Source of the DNA: Craurococcus roseus
Lineage (GTDB): Bacteria > Pseudomonadota > Alphaproteobacteria > Acetobacterales > Acetobacteraceae
Assembly (NCBI RefSeq): GCF_039523795.1
Contig: NZ_BAAAFZ010000052.1
Span: forward strand, 1 to 63,675
DNA length: 63,675 bases
Direction of reading: 5' to 3'
The notes under the pieces were generated by a model. That model was not told where the DNA came from, ran no database searches, and saw only the letters and a list, made by a program, of their open reading frames with translations. Below are positions 16,728 to 27,341 of the stretch, in pieces; positions within the stretch are counted from its first letter, which is position 1, and every line of letters begins with the position of its first letter. Position numbers and translations under genes: made by a program.

Positions 16728-19208
16728 GTGAAGTTCCCGCTTTCCTGGCTCAAGGCGCATCTGGAGACGGACGCCCCGGTCGAGGACATCGCCGCGACGC
16801 TGAACCGCATCGGCCTGGAGGTCGAAGGCGTCGAGGACCGGGGCGCGGCGCTTGCCGCCTTCCGCATCGCGCGCGTGGTCGAGGCCGAACAGCACCCCAA
16901 AGCCGACCGGCTGCGGGCGCTGAAGGTCGATCCGGGCGACGGCAGCGGGCGCCTGCTCTCCGTGGTCTGCGGCGCGCCCAACGCGCGCGCCGGCATGAAG
17001 GGCGCGCTGGCGCTGCCGGGCGCGTTCATCCCGGGCACCGGGATCACACTCAAGAAGGGCGAGATCCGCGGCGTGGCGTCCGAAGCGATGATGCTTTCGG
17101 CGCGGGAGATGGGGCTCGGCGACGACCACACGGGCATCATCGACCTGCCGGACGACGCGCCGCTGGGCGGGAGCTACGCTGCGTGGGCGGGCCTCGACGA
17201 CCCCGTCATCGAGATCAGCGTGACGCCGAACCGCGGCGACGCGCTTTCTGTACACGGCGTGGCGCGGGACCTGGCCGCGGCCGGCCTGGGGCGGTTGAAG
17301 CCGCTGCCTAGGCCCGAGGTGGCGCCCGCCTACCCTTCCCCGCTGCGCTGGGAGATCGCCGACCCGCGCGCCTGCGACTTCGTGCTCGGGCGCGCCGTCC
17401 GGGGGCTGCGGAACGGGCCTTCGCCGAAGTGGCTGCGGGATTGGCTGGTGGCGATCGGCCAGCGGCCGATCAACGCGCTGGTCGATGTCACCAACCTCTT
17501 CACCTTCGGACTCGGCCGGCCGCTGCACGTCTTCGACGTGGCGAAGGTGGAGGGGGCGACGCTCACCATGCGCATGGCGCGCGAGGGGGAGACCCTCCTG
17601 GCGCTGAACGGCAAGACCTACGCGCTGACGCCGGAGGACGGCATCATCGCCGACGCGGCGGGGCCGGAGGCGCTGGGCGGCATCATCGGCGGCGAGCATT
17701 CGGGCTGCGACGAGGGCACCACCGAATGCTTCATCGAGTGCGCGCTGTTCGACCCGGTGCGGATCGCGCTTTCCGGCCGTCGGCACGACGTGCGCACCGA
17801 CGCGCGCGCCCGCTTCGAGCGCGGCGTCGATCCGGCCCTGCCGGCGCTCGCGCTCGACCTCGCCACGCAGACCATCATCCAGCTTTGCGGCGGCGAGGCG
17901 AGCGAGGTGGTCGGCGCCGGGACCGAGCCGCGGTGGCGGCGCGACGCTTCGCTCCGTTTCGAGCGGCTGGCCGGGCTCGGCGGCGCCGGGGACGTGGCGC
18001 CGGACGAGGCGGTGCGCATCCTGGAGCGGCTCGGCTTCGCGGCGGAGGCCCGCGACGCCGAGCGGGTGACGGTGGCCGTGCCGTCCTGGCGCAACGACGT
18101 GGCGGCGCCGATCCACTTGGCCCAGGCACCCGAACTGCCGCCGGAGCGGGCGCGCGCCGCGGCCGAGGGCTGCGCGGCCGTCGAGGCCGAGTGCGATCTG
18201 GTGGAGGAGGTGCTGCGCATCCGCGGCCTCGACCGGGTGCCCCCCGTGTCCCTGCCGGTCTCCTCGCCGGTGCCGCCGCCCTCCTTGTCGCCGAAGCAGG
18301 CGCGAACGGCGCTGGCGCGGCGGGTGCTGGGCGCGCGCGGGATGCTGGAGTGCGTCTCCTTCGCCTTTTTGGACAGCCGCGCGGCGGCGTTGTTCGGTGA
18401 CACGCCGGAGGCGCTGCGGCTGGTGAACCCGATCGCGTCCGACCTCGACCAAATGCGGCCGACTCCCCTCGCCTCGCTCTTGCTGGCGGCGGCGCGCAAC
18501 GCGGCGCGCGGCTTCCCGGACGCGGCGTTGTGCGAGGTCGGCGGCGGTTACGCCGACCCCTCGCCGGAAGGCCAAGGCTCGACCGCGGCGGGACTCCGCA
18601 CCGGGCACACGCCGCGCCACTGGGCGGAGCCATCGCGCGCCGCGGACGCGATGGACGCCAAGGGCGACGCGCTGGCGGTGCTGGCGGCGCTCGGCGTGCC
18701 GATGGCGGCGCTGAACGTCACCGCCGACGCGCCGCCGCACTACCATCCGGGTCGCGGCGGCGTCGTGCGCCAGGGGCCGAAGACCGTGCTGGCGCGCTTC
18801 GGGGAGATCCACCCGCGCGTGGCGGCGGCGCTAGGGCTGCCCGGCCCGGCGGCAGGGTTTGAGGTGTTCCTGGACGCGGTGCCGGAGCCCAAGCGCCGCA
18901 AGCGCGGCGCCGCCGACCTGCCTGCCTTCCAGCCGGTGCGGCGCGATTTCGCCTTCCTGGTGGACGAGGGCGTGCCGGCCGAGGCGGTGCTGCGCGCGGC
19001 GCGCGGAGCGGACCGCGCGTTGATCGCGGACGTGGCGCTGTTCGACCGCTACGCCGGCGACAAGCTGCCGCCCGGCAAGGTGAGCCTGGCGGTGCAGGCC
19101 ACGTTGCAGCCGCGCGAGGCGACCTTGACCGACGCGCAAATTGAATCTATATCGCAACGTATTGTCGCCGCCGTTGCCAAGGCCACGGGAGCGACCTTGC
19201 GGGCCTAG
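16728..19208 (+). CDS. pheT: Phenylalanine--tRNA ligase beta subunit
   Basis: The non-catalytic, editing and tRNA-binding subunit, 826 residues. It begins at a GTG (read as MKFPLSWLKAHL) with the usual B1 domain, followed by a tRNA-binding (EMAP-like) fold at about 40-150 with HPKADRLRALKV. The B3/B4 editing region is near 210-390 (RPINALVDVTNLFTFGLGRPLH). B5, the core-like domain and a C-terminal anticodon-binding FDX domain (about 730-826, QPVRRDFAFLVDEGVPAE) follow. The spacing of one base after pheS implies coupling. Confidence 0.96.
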   Translation: MKFPLSWLKAHLETDAPVEDIAATLNRIGLEVEGVEDRGAALAAFRIARVVEAEQHPKADRLRALKVDPGDGSGRLLSVVCGAPNARAGMKGALALPGAFIPGTGITLKKGEIRGVASEAMMLSAREMGLGDDHTGIIDLPDDAPLGGSYAAWAGLDDPVIEISVTPNRGDALSVHGVARDLAAAGLGRLKPLPRPEVAPAYPSPLRWEIADPRACDFVLGRAVRGLRNGPSPKWLRDWLVAIGQRPINALVDVTNLFTFGLGRPLHVFDVAKVEGATLTMRMAREGETLLALNGKTYALTPEDGIIADAAGPEALGGIIGGEHSGCDEGTTECFIECALFDPVRIALSGRRHDVRTDARARFERGVDPALPALALDLATQTIIQLCGGEASEVVGAGTEPRWRRDASLRFERLAGLGGAGDVAPDEAVRILERLGFAAEARDAERVTVAVPSWRNDVAAPIHLAQAPELPPERARAAAEGCAAVEAECDLVEEVLRIRGLDRVPPVSLPVSSPVPPPSLSPKQARTALARRVLGARGMLECVSFAFLDSRAAALFGDTPEALRLVNPIASDLDQMRPTPLASLLLAAARNAARGFPDAALCEVGGGYADPSPEGQGSTAAGLRTGHTPRHWAEPSRAADAMDAKGDALAVLAALGVPMAALNVTADAPPHYHPGRGGVVRQGPKTVLARFGEIHPRVAAALGLPGPAAGFEVFLDAVPEPKRRKRGAADLPAFQPVRRDFAFLVDEGVPAEAVLRAARGADRALIADVALFDRYAGDKLPPGKVSLAVQATLQPREATLTDAQIESISQRIVAAVAKATGATLRA

Positions 19209-19259
19209 CGCCGTTGCCCCCCGGCGGCGCGCCCCGCGCCGCCCGGAGGACCGGCCGCC

Positions 19260-19631
19260 TTGCGCCGAGACACCCTGCAAGACGGCGTCGTCATCGACGA
19301 TGACGGCTCCCGTTGGGACCCGAAGCTCGCCGTGGAGCTGGTCGGCAAGCGGGTGCTGGTCGGCATCACCGATCTGGCGCCGGACGGCTCGGTGCTCGGC
19401 CGGCGGGAGTTCTGCGGCCAAGCGATACGGGCGGACTGGCGGACGGGCATCGCGCTGCGCCTCGAAGGGGTGCGGGCCGGCGAGGAGGTGGTGCTGCCGC
19501 CGGACACCCGCGCGTTCCACCCCGCCGCGCCGGGCGAGTACCGGCTCCGCCAGACCGGCGAGGTGGTGAAGGACCCGGACTTCTTCACGACTTGGTCCCT
19601 CGGCGGCCGGGATAAGACCCAGGACCACTGA
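19260..19631 (+). CDS. Hypothetical protein, 123 aa
   Basis: The family is not recognised. The frame starts at TTG (RRDTLQDGVVIDDDG), with GGAGG 12 bases upstream and no in-frame ATG near the 5' end. It encodes an acidic, mostly beta-type soluble protein with no signal or membrane segment, containing VGKRVLVGITDLAPDG and ending GGRDKTQDH. Codon use matches the neighbours, so it looks real. It follows pheT by 51 bases and might be cotranscribed. Confidence 0.65.
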   Translation: MRRDTLQDGVVIDDDGSRWDPKLAVELVGKRVLVGITDLAPDGSVLGRREFCGQAIRADWRTGIALRLEGVRAGEEVVLPPDTRAFHPAAPGEYRLRQTGEVVKDPDFFTTWSLGGRDKTQDH

Positions 19632-19849
19632 CCGGGACGGCGGGGGCGGGAAGGTCACCGGCCGGCCGGCGCGTGGTGCCCCGGCCGCCGCCACCAGCCC
19701 TCGCTTGCTGTCCTCCAAAGCACAAGCCAAGCAGGAGCGTCCGGCGGCGGACCGGGTGGGGCGGGGCGATCGGCCGCCCGCCGTCCGCTCGACACGCCGC
19801 GCCCGGCAGCGCCATGGTGCCGCCCGGCCATGCGGGGCGGGAGGCGGCG

Positions 19850-20716
19850 ATGGAAGCGTTGACATCGGGCGCGGCGGCGGCGGGCCGGCGCTCCTTGCTG
19901 GCCTTGGCGGCGGCGTCGGCTTCGGCGCCCGTCCTGGCCCAAGCACCTGGGCAGGCCGGGCCGGGCGAGCGTCGCTTCGAGACGCTGGCGCGCTTCACCA
20001 CCCCGGCGGCGCGACAGGGCGTTTGCGCAGACGCCGACCACGTCTTCGTCGTGGACGACCGATTGATCGCGAAGTTCGACCGGCGCACCCAGGCCGAGGT
20101 CGCGCGCTTCGAAAGCCCGCGCGACGGCCCGATCATCCACATGAACAGCCTGAGCCTGCACGAAGGGCAGGTGCTGGTGGCGCATTCCAACTACCCCGAG
20201 GAGCCGATGCTCTCCAGCGTAGAGCGCTTCGACGCGGGGACCTTGCGCCACGCGGGCAGCCATTCCTTCGGGATCATGCCGGGCAGCCTCACCGCCTTCG
20301 AATGGCACGAGGGCGCTTGGTGGGCGGTGTGGGCCAACTACTCGCGCGTGTTCGGCCGCAACCAGCGGCCCTACGGCAACACGTGGTGGACGCACCTCGC
20401 CCGGCACGCGCCCGGCGACCTGCGCCAGACCGGCGGTTGGACCTTTCCGCCGGAGGTGCTGCGCCGGGCGGAGCCGATGTCGGTGTCCGGCGCGTCCTGG
20501 GGTCCGGACGGCCTGCTCTGGTGCACGGGCCACGACCACAAGGAAGTCTACGCGCTGCGGCTGCCGCGCATGGGCTCCGTCCTCGAACGGGTGCTCACGC
20601 TGCCGATCGAGGCCGAGGGCCAAGCGATCGCCTGGGACAAGTCGGCGCCGGACGTGCTGTGGCAGATCGTCCGCAGCCGCCGGGAGGTGGTGGCCCAGCG
20701 CCTCGTCGGGGGCTGA
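19850..20716 (+). CDS. Putative exported beta-propeller-like protein
   Basis: A 288-residue protein starting MEALTSGAAAAGRRSLLALA, with a twin-Arg plus hydrophobic segment and a likely AQA cleavage site, so it is predicted to be periplasmic. The mature part has repeated beta-strand motifs (DHVFVVDDRLIAKFDRR, SFGIMPGSLTAFEWHEG, GPDGLLWCTGHDHKEVYAL) like NHL or SMP-30-type propellers. GGGAGG precedes the ATG at 19850 by about 6 bases; upstream in-frame starts encode non-coding-like sequence. The function is unknown. A short hairpin (20726-20743) separates it from the convergent lipoprotein genes. Confidence 0.7.
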   Translation: MEALTSGAAAAGRRSLLALAAASASAPVLAQAPGQAGPGERRFETLARFTTPAARQGVCADADHVFVVDDRLIAKFDRRTQAEVARFESPRDGPIIHMNSLSLHEGQVLVAHSNYPEEPMLSSVERFDAGTLRHAGSHSFGIMPGSLTAFEWHEGAWWAVWANYSRVFGRNQRPYGNTWWTHLARHAPGDLRQTGGWTFPPEVLRRAEPMSVSGASWGPDGLLWCTGHDHKEVYALRLPRMGSVLERVLTLPIEAEGQAIAWDKSAPDVLWQIVRSRREVVAQRLVGG

Positions 20717-20725
20717 CGTTTCCCC

Positions 20726-20743
20726 TGACCGGGTCGCCGGTCA
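20726..20743. terminator. Bidirectional hairpin between convergent genes
   Basis: TGACCGG, loop GTCG, CCGGTCA is followed by AAAA on the plus strand. It overlaps the stop codon of the lipoprotein gene on the minus strand. Confidence 0.5.
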
Positions 20744-21136
20744 AAAGCGGACCGGCGCCCTGAAGCAGCGTCGCGCCATCGCGCGCTCGACGGCCTCCAA
20801 CTCGCCTTTGTGGAGGGCGATCCAGGAGCGGATGTCGTGCGTCCTCGCCGAATGGGCGGGATGCAGGAGATGCGTCCAGCCGACGGCGTCGTTCACCCGC
20901 TTGGCGCTCTGCTCGGTGGCGAGGTTCGCCAAACCGCGGTTCAGGCGCGCCATCTCGTGGCCCATCTCCGGGCAGGTGAGGTAGCCGTAGCGGCCCTCGT
21001 CCACAGCGGCGGGGGCGATCGACTCCGGCGTTTGGGCGCAGGCGCCCAGCGCCAAAGCCGCGGCGAGGGCGGCGGCCCGGAACGCGCCGGCCCCGTGCGG
21101 CCCCGCCCGACGGCGGGCGTCAGAAACGGGCGGCAT
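20741..21136 (-). CDS. Small lipoprotein, paralogue B
   Basis: A 131-residue predicted lipoprotein with an N-terminal hydrophobic segment ending in the lipobox ALGACAQTPE. The mature part is helical and ends ERAMARRCFRAPVRF. It resembles the upstream gene throughout: a C-x-x-[LM] segment after a Y/G-rich stretch, then an R-L-[ND]-R helix, an I-A-L-[HR]-K-G-E motif and a C-terminal R-R-C. It overlaps that gene by 17 bases, so this is a tandem duplicated pair. Function is unknown; an envelope location is inferred. Confidence 0.75.
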   Translation of the reverse strand: MPPVSDARRRAGPHGAGAFRAAALAAALALGACAQTPESIAPAAVDEGRYGYLTCPEMGHEMARLNRGLANLATEQSAKRVNDAVGWTHLLHPAHSARTHDIRSWIALHKGELEAVERAMARRCFRAPVRF

Positions 21137-21476
21137 GGAGGCACCTCCGGTTGGCGGCCTGCCGGGCGGCCGCGTGCTCGCCTTTCCGCAGCGCGATCTG
21201 GTGGCGGAGGTCGCCGCCCGACATGCTGGCGAGGGGCGCCAGGGCGAAGACGTAGCCGAGGGCGTCGTCGTTCCGGCTTTGCCGCTGCTCGACGTAGAGG
21301 TCGGCGAGGACGCGGTCGAGCCGCCCCACCTCGAAGCGCAGTTGCGCGCAGTCCCAGCCGAGGTACTGCGCTTCGCTCACCGGCGCGGCGGCCACCGTTT
21401 CCGGCGCCTGGGCGCAGCCGGAGGCCAGGAGCAGCGCCGCCCCCAGGCCGTGGAGAAAGCCTGTCCGTCTTCTCAT
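21120..21476 (-). CDS. Small lipoprotein, paralogue A
   Basis: A 118-residue predicted lipoprotein beginning MRRRTGFLHGLGAALLLASG, with the lipobox ASGCAQAPE. The conserved part includes WDCAQLRFEVGRLDRVLADL and IALRKGEHAAA, ending in RRCLHAARF, and parallels the adjacent downstream gene. The ATG at 21476 gives a compact signal; the frame upstream lacks signal-like sequence. It is divergent from lepA. The family is not recognised. Confidence 0.75.
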   Translation of the reverse strand: MRRRTGFLHGLGAALLLASGCAQAPETVAAAPVSEAQYLGWDCAQLRFEVGRLDRVLADLYVEQRQSRNDDALGYVFALAPLASMSGGDLRHQIALRKGEHAAARQAANRRCLHAARF

Positions 21477-21676
21477 TTCCGAATCGGCCTTTTGTCGCTT
21501 GCGTAACCAGCGGCATCGCAGCACAGACCCCACGTAACGACAATTGTCACTTCCGCGAGCGGCCGGGCGCGGGCGGGCGCCGCCCTTCCGTGCTTTGATT
21601 CGGTGCCCCGCTGCCTTATCTCCCTTGCGAACACAGGCCGGGAGCGCCGCCCCCTCCCCCGCGCCGCCGGAACCGC

Positions 21677-23482
<1,806 letters not shown>

Positions 23483-23518
23483 CCGGCGGGGCTTCCAGCG
23501 TGGAGGTTCGATCGAGCG

Positions 23519-23538
23519 TTCGGGAACGGGTTCCCGAA
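23519..23538 (+). terminator. lepA terminator hairpin
   Basis: TTCGGGAAC-GG-GTTCCCGAA is a perfect inverted repeat 37 bases after the lepA stop. Confidence 0.6.
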
Positions 23539-23545
23539 GCCGTCA

Positions 23546-23558
23546 CAAAACCGTTTTG
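23546..23558. promoter_or_regulatory. AT-rich palindrome CAAAACCGTTTTG
   Basis: A 13-bp palindrome (CAAAAC-C-GTTTTG) in an otherwise GC-rich gap, 163 bases before the TctC gene. It could be an operator or part of a promoter. The evidence is symmetry and base composition only. Confidence 0.3.
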
Positions 23559-23720
23559 ATGTCATGGTGAACTCGACCCGGCGAACCGGAAGGCTAGCCG
23601 CGCGTCCTGGCTGCACCGAGACCCCGGGGCCCCCGGCCGCGTCTTGACGCGGGCCGGGCTCCCCGGGCATCCGGCCGCACGCCGCCCGTGGTTCCGGCCA
23701 CACAATGGAGGTTTCGCACC

Positions 23721-24716
23721 ATGCCGCCCGTCGCCCGCCGCCCGTTGTTCGCGCTCGCCACCGGCGCGCTCGCCGCCCCCTGGATCGCGGGCGGCGCCCG
23801 TGCGCAGGGCAACTACCCCACCCGCACCGTCACGGTCATCGTCCCCTTCGCCGCCGGCGGGCCGACCGACACGGTGACGCGCCTCGTCGCCGAGGCGATG
23901 GGCCGTGACCTTGGCCAGACGGTGGTGGTGGAGAACGTGGGCGGCGCCGGCGGCACGCTGGGCGCGGCGCGCGTCGCGCAGGCCAGGCCGGACGGCCACA
24001 CGCTGCTGCTGCACCACATCGGCATGGCGACGGCGCCCACCCTGTACCGCCGCCTCCCCTACGACCCGGTGAACGGCTTCGAGACCATCGGCCTCGTCAC
24101 CGAGGTGCCGATGACGCTGGTGGCCAAGAAGGACTTCCCGGCCAACACGCTGGCCGAGGCGGTGGAGGTGATCAAGCGCGAGGGCGACAGGCTCAACTAC
24201 GCCAACGCCGGCATCGGCGCGGCGAGCCACCTTTGCGGCCTGCTGCTGATGAAGGCGGTCGGCACCGCCATGACCACCGTGCCCTTCCGCGGCACCGGCC
24301 CGGCTGTCCAAGAGGTGCTGTCCGGCCGCATCGACCTGATGTGCGACCAGACCACCAACACCACCGAGCACATCAATGCCGGTTCGATGAAGGTGTTCAA
24401 CGTCACCACCGCCGAGCGGGTGCAGTCCTTGCCGAACGTCCCGACCTCCAAGGAGGCCGGGCTGCCGGAGTTCGAGGTGTCGGTGTGGCACGGGCTGTAC
24501 GCGCCGAAGGGCACGCCGGCCGAGATCCAGCAGCGGCTGTCCAAGGCGCTGCAAGCGGCGCTGCGCGACGAGAAGCTGGTGGCGCGCTTCGCCGACCTCG
24601 GCACCGCGCCGGTGGCGCAGGACCGGGCGACGCCGGACGCGCACCGCAAGTTCTGGCAGGCCGACATCGCCAAGTGGAAGCCGATCATCCAGGCGGCGGG
24701 GCAGTTCGCGGACTGA
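23721..24716 (+). CDS. TctC/Bug-family tripartite tricarboxylate transporter substrate-binding protein
   Basis: A 331-residue periplasmic binding protein with a signal peptide containing RRPLFALATGALAAPW and a likely ARAQG cleavage site. The mature start YPTRTVTVIVPFAAGGPTDTV, followed by VENVGGAGGTLGAARVAQARPDGHTLL, is the Bug signature; these loops hold a carboxylate through ordered water. The ATG at 23721 has GGAGG 9 bases upstream. No TctA or TctB membrane gene is nearby, as is usual for the many orphan Bug proteins in Acetobacteraceae and Burkholderiales. The ligand cannot be predicted. Confidence 0.93.
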   Translation: MPPVARRPLFALATGALAAPWIAGGARAQGNYPTRTVTVIVPFAAGGPTDTVTRLVAEAMGRDLGQTVVVENVGGAGGTLGAARVAQARPDGHTLLLHHIGMATAPTLYRRLPYDPVNGFETIGLVTEVPMTLVAKKDFPANTLAEAVEVIKREGDRLNYANAGIGAASHLCGLLLMKAVGTAMTTVPFRGTGPAVQEVLSGRIDLMCDQTTNTTEHINAGSMKVFNVTTAERVQSLPNVPTSKEAGLPEFEVSVWHGLYAPKGTPAEIQQRLSKALQAALRDEKLVARFADLGTAPVAQDRATPDAHRKFWQADIAKWKPIIQAAGQFAD

Positions 24717-24718
24717 GC

Positions 24719-25230
24719 ATGGGCGGGGCGGGCGGCGGCCGGCGTTGGGCGCCGGTCCCCGCCCCCGGCCTGCCAAACGGGTTGATGCTCTTCGACGGGG
24801 TGTGCCTGCTCTGCTCCGCCTGGGTGCGCTTCGTGGCGCGGCGCGGACCCGGCCATGCGGTTCCGCTTCGTCGCCATCCAGGACGCGGCCGGGCGGGATT
24901 TGGCCACGCGGCTGGGCATAAACACGGCGGAGCCGGAAACCAACGCCGTGACCCTCGGCGGCCGGGCGTTCTTCAAATCGGACGCGGCCTTTGGCGGCGC
25001 TGCGGCACCTGCCGGGCTGGCGGTGGACGGGTGCGCTGCGGGCGGTTGCCCTTGCCGAAGCGCCTCGCGCCGCGCGGCGAGGCGCGGGAGTCGGTGGACG
25101 CCGAAGGGCGTTTCCGGTTCGACGTGCCGGTGCGCCTGCCGCTGCCCGGGCGGATCGTGCGGTACAGCGGCTGGCTCGTGGCCGGGCCCGCGGGGCGACG
25201 GAGAAAGACGGAGCGCGGCACGCGGCCGCC
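24719..25230 (+). pseudogene. Broken DCC-family (DUF393) gene joined to a DUF4166-like tail
   Basis: The locus needs three reading frames. Frame one encodes LMLFDGVCLLCSAWVRFVAR, the DxxCxxC start of DCC thiol-disulfide oxidoreductase-like proteins. A shift near 24850 continues it as MRFRFVAIQDAAGRDLATRL and AFFKSDAAF. A second shift near 24990 gives LAALRHLPGWRWTGALRAV. From about 25040 a different frame encodes GEARESVDAEGRFRFDVPV and GRIVRYSGWLV, matching the C-terminus of DUF4166 proteins as remembered. Two frameshifts plus a fused foreign tail indicate decay by deletion between two neighbouring genes. Sequencing error could explain single shifts but not the junction. Confidence 0.7.
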
Positions 25231-25358
25231 GCGTCCCGGCGGTTCGAAGCGCGCCGTGCCACCGGCCCGAGCGATGTTGACCCGGATTGAGCCGGCGCCG
25301 CAAGGTAGGCATCGGTGTCCGGGCTGCCGCGGCGGAGCTTGGCGCGTGGGGGACCGCC

Positions 25359-26288
25359 ATGCCTCTTTTGGATCCAGTTCCGGGCGCGCCCGCGCCCGCA
25401 TCGGGTTGCGTGGAGCAGCGAAGCATCGCCGGATCGGGCGGCGACGCCCCGTGCCGCGGCGGCGCCCTCCCTTCAGACCGGCCGGCCGGGGCTGGGGCGT
25501 GGTCCGCCCCCGGCCTGCTCGGCGAGAACGGGCTCGCGGCGCCCGCCGACCTTCCCCTCGACGCCTATCCGGCCTTGGCGCAGCGAGGCGTCCTTACGTC
25601 GGAGTACCCCTACTCGGCCGTGGTCTTTTTGCACGCGGTGTTCCCCAACGGGGCATCCGCTTTCGGCACCGGTGTCATCGTGGGGCCCAACGACGTGCTC
25701 ACGGCCGCGCACGTCGTCTACGCGCCGGCTTCGGGCGGCTATCCCACGTCCTTGGTCGCGGTGCCCGCATACATCTCGGCGCTCGGCTGGGAAGGCAGCC
25801 CCTTCGGCTTTTCCACAGCGGCGGTCACCATCGCCGACACCGGTTTCGATCCCGACGACGACGGGATCATCCGCGCCGGCAACGGCGGCCCCGGCCTCGA
25901 GGGAAGCGAGCGGGACATCGCCTTGCTCACCTTGAACAAGCCACTCGGCTACAGGACCGGGTGGATGGACCTGGACCCGACCTTCAAGCAGGGCTTCGCC
26001 CATCTGACGGGCTATCCTGGCGTCTACGGCCGCACCCTCACCGACGATGTGGCTTTGGCGTACGACGCCCCGAACGACTCCTTCACCTACATCACTTGGT
26101 TCGAGGCGCACCGTGGCAACTCCGGCGGCCCGGTGTGGCACTACGGCCCCAGCGGCAGGCCGTCTGTGGTCGGGCTCGTGTCTTCGGGCGATCCGAACGC
26201 CGGCAGAGGGGTCGCGGCTTTCGACATCGCCAACAGCTACGACAACATCCTCTACTGGATGGCTTCGAACGATCATTTGCTGGCCTGA
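25359..26288 (+). CDS. Trypsin-like serine protease
   Basis: An S1-type (chymotrypsin-fold) protease of about 309 residues. The triad is visible: His in NDVLTAAHVVYAP, Asp in GSERDIALLTLNK and Ser in RGNSGGPVWHYG. An Asp-rich loop (DTGFDPDDDG) may bind metal. No clear signal peptide is present from the ATG at 25359, which has GGGGGA upstream. A TTG at 25287 would add 24 residues (RRRKVGIGVRAAAAEL) that only weakly resemble an export signal. The N-terminal 100 residues are Ala/Pro/Gly-rich and could be a propeptide. It lies directly after a decayed locus, so its 5' end may have been altered. Confidence 0.8.
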   Translation: MPLLDPVPGAPAPASGCVEQRSIAGSGGDAPCRGGALPSDRPAGAGAWSAPGLLGENGLAAPADLPLDAYPALAQRGVLTSEYPYSAVVFLHAVFPNGASAFGTGVIVGPNDVLTAAHVVYAPASGGYPTSLVAVPAYISALGWEGSPFGFSTAAVTIADTGFDPDDDGIIRAGNGGPGLEGSERDIALLTLNKPLGYRTGWMDLDPTFKQGFAHLTGYPGVYGRTLTDDVALAYDAPNDSFTYITWFEAHRGNSGGPVWHYGPSGRPSVVGLVSSGDPNAGRGVAAFDIANSYDNILYWMASNDHLLA

Positions 26289-26397
26289 CCGGGCGCGGCC
26301 CCCGGCATCCGCGCGGCGGCTCGATGCCGGGTTTCGCTCCCTTGTTCCGCGGCGGCGCCCCGTGCCAGCCTGCGCCGGCACGGAGGAGGGACGCCCC

Positions 26398-27330
26398 ATG
26401 CCGCAGCGTCGGGAAGCCTTGGGCAGCGTCGCGCTCGGCTCGGCCGCCCTTCTCGGCGTCAAGCCGGCGCGGGCGCAGCCGGCACCGCCGGCCGACGCCC
26501 CGCCGCGGCAGCACCGGGTCCGCGCGCCGGACGGCGTCGAGGTCGCCGCCTACGAGCACGGCAACCCGCAAGGGCCGGCCATCCTGTTCGTCCACGGCTA
26601 CATGCAGGCGGCGCTGTCGTGGGACCGGCAGACGCGCGACCCGGGGCTCGCGCGCGAGTTCCGCATGGTGGCCTACGACATCCGCGGCCACGGGATGAGC
26701 GGCAAGCCCGAGGGCGACGCGTTCTACAAGCCGGGCAAGGCGTGGGCGGACGAGGTCGGAGCGGTGATCGACGCCCTCGGGCTGCGACGGCCGGTGTTGG
26801 TGGGCTGGTCCTACGGCGGGCGGATCATGGGCGACTACATCGCGGAGCACGGGGCGGGCTCGCTCTCCGCCATGAACTGGGTGGGTGCGACCTCCTCTGC
26901 GGCGGACCCGTCGCGATTCGGGCGAGGTGGGCGGCACAACGGGCCGAACGGCGGGGCCAGCGCCGATCCGGCGACGGCCATCCGCGCCACGGTCGCCTTC
27001 CTGCGCGACTGCTTCGAGGTCCAGCCCTCGGCGAGCGACTTCGAGACCATGCTGGCCTTCAACATGATGGTGCCGCGGCACGTGCGGCTGGCGCTCCAGG
27101 GGCGGCCGATGGACATCGACGCGAAGCTGCGGGCGCTGTCGCTGCCTACGCTCGTCACCCACGGCGACCAGGACAAGCTCGTGCTGGCGTCGATGGGCCG
27201 CCACACCGCCGCGACCGTGCCGGGCGCCCGGCTTTCGGTGTACGAGAACATCGGCCACGCGCCGTTCTGGGAGGACGCGCCGCGCTTCAACCGCGAACTG
27301 GCGGCGCTGGCGCGGTCGGCGGCGCGGTAG
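26398..27330 (+). CDS. Alpha/beta hydrolase, exported
   Basis: A 310-residue alpha/beta-hydrolase with an N-terminal signal (RREALGSVALGSAALLG, then a likely ARAQP cleavage). The oxyanion segment is FVHGYMQAALSW, the nucleophile Ser is in VGWSYGG, the acid is in HGDQDKLV and the His in NIGHAPFWE. The overall pattern resembles haloperoxidase/esterase-type family members. GGAGGAGGG precedes the ATG by about 8 bases. It is 11 bases upstream of a VOC-family gene and probably cotranscribed with it. The substrate is unknown. Confidence 0.87.
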   Translation: MPQRREALGSVALGSAALLGVKPARAQPAPPADAPPRQHRVRAPDGVEVAAYEHGNPQGPAILFVHGYMQAALSWDRQTRDPGLAREFRMVAYDIRGHGMSGKPEGDAFYKPGKAWADEVGAVIDALGLRRPVLVGWSYGGRIMGDYIAEHGAGSLSAMNWVGATSSAADPSRFGRGGRHNGPNGGASADPATAIRATVAFLRDCFEVQPSASDFETMLAFNMMVPRHVRLALQGRPMDIDAKLRALSLPTLVTHGDQDKLVLASMGRHTAATVPGARLSVYENIGHAPFWEDAPRFNRELAALARSAAR

Positions 27331-27341
27331 GGGGACGACCG

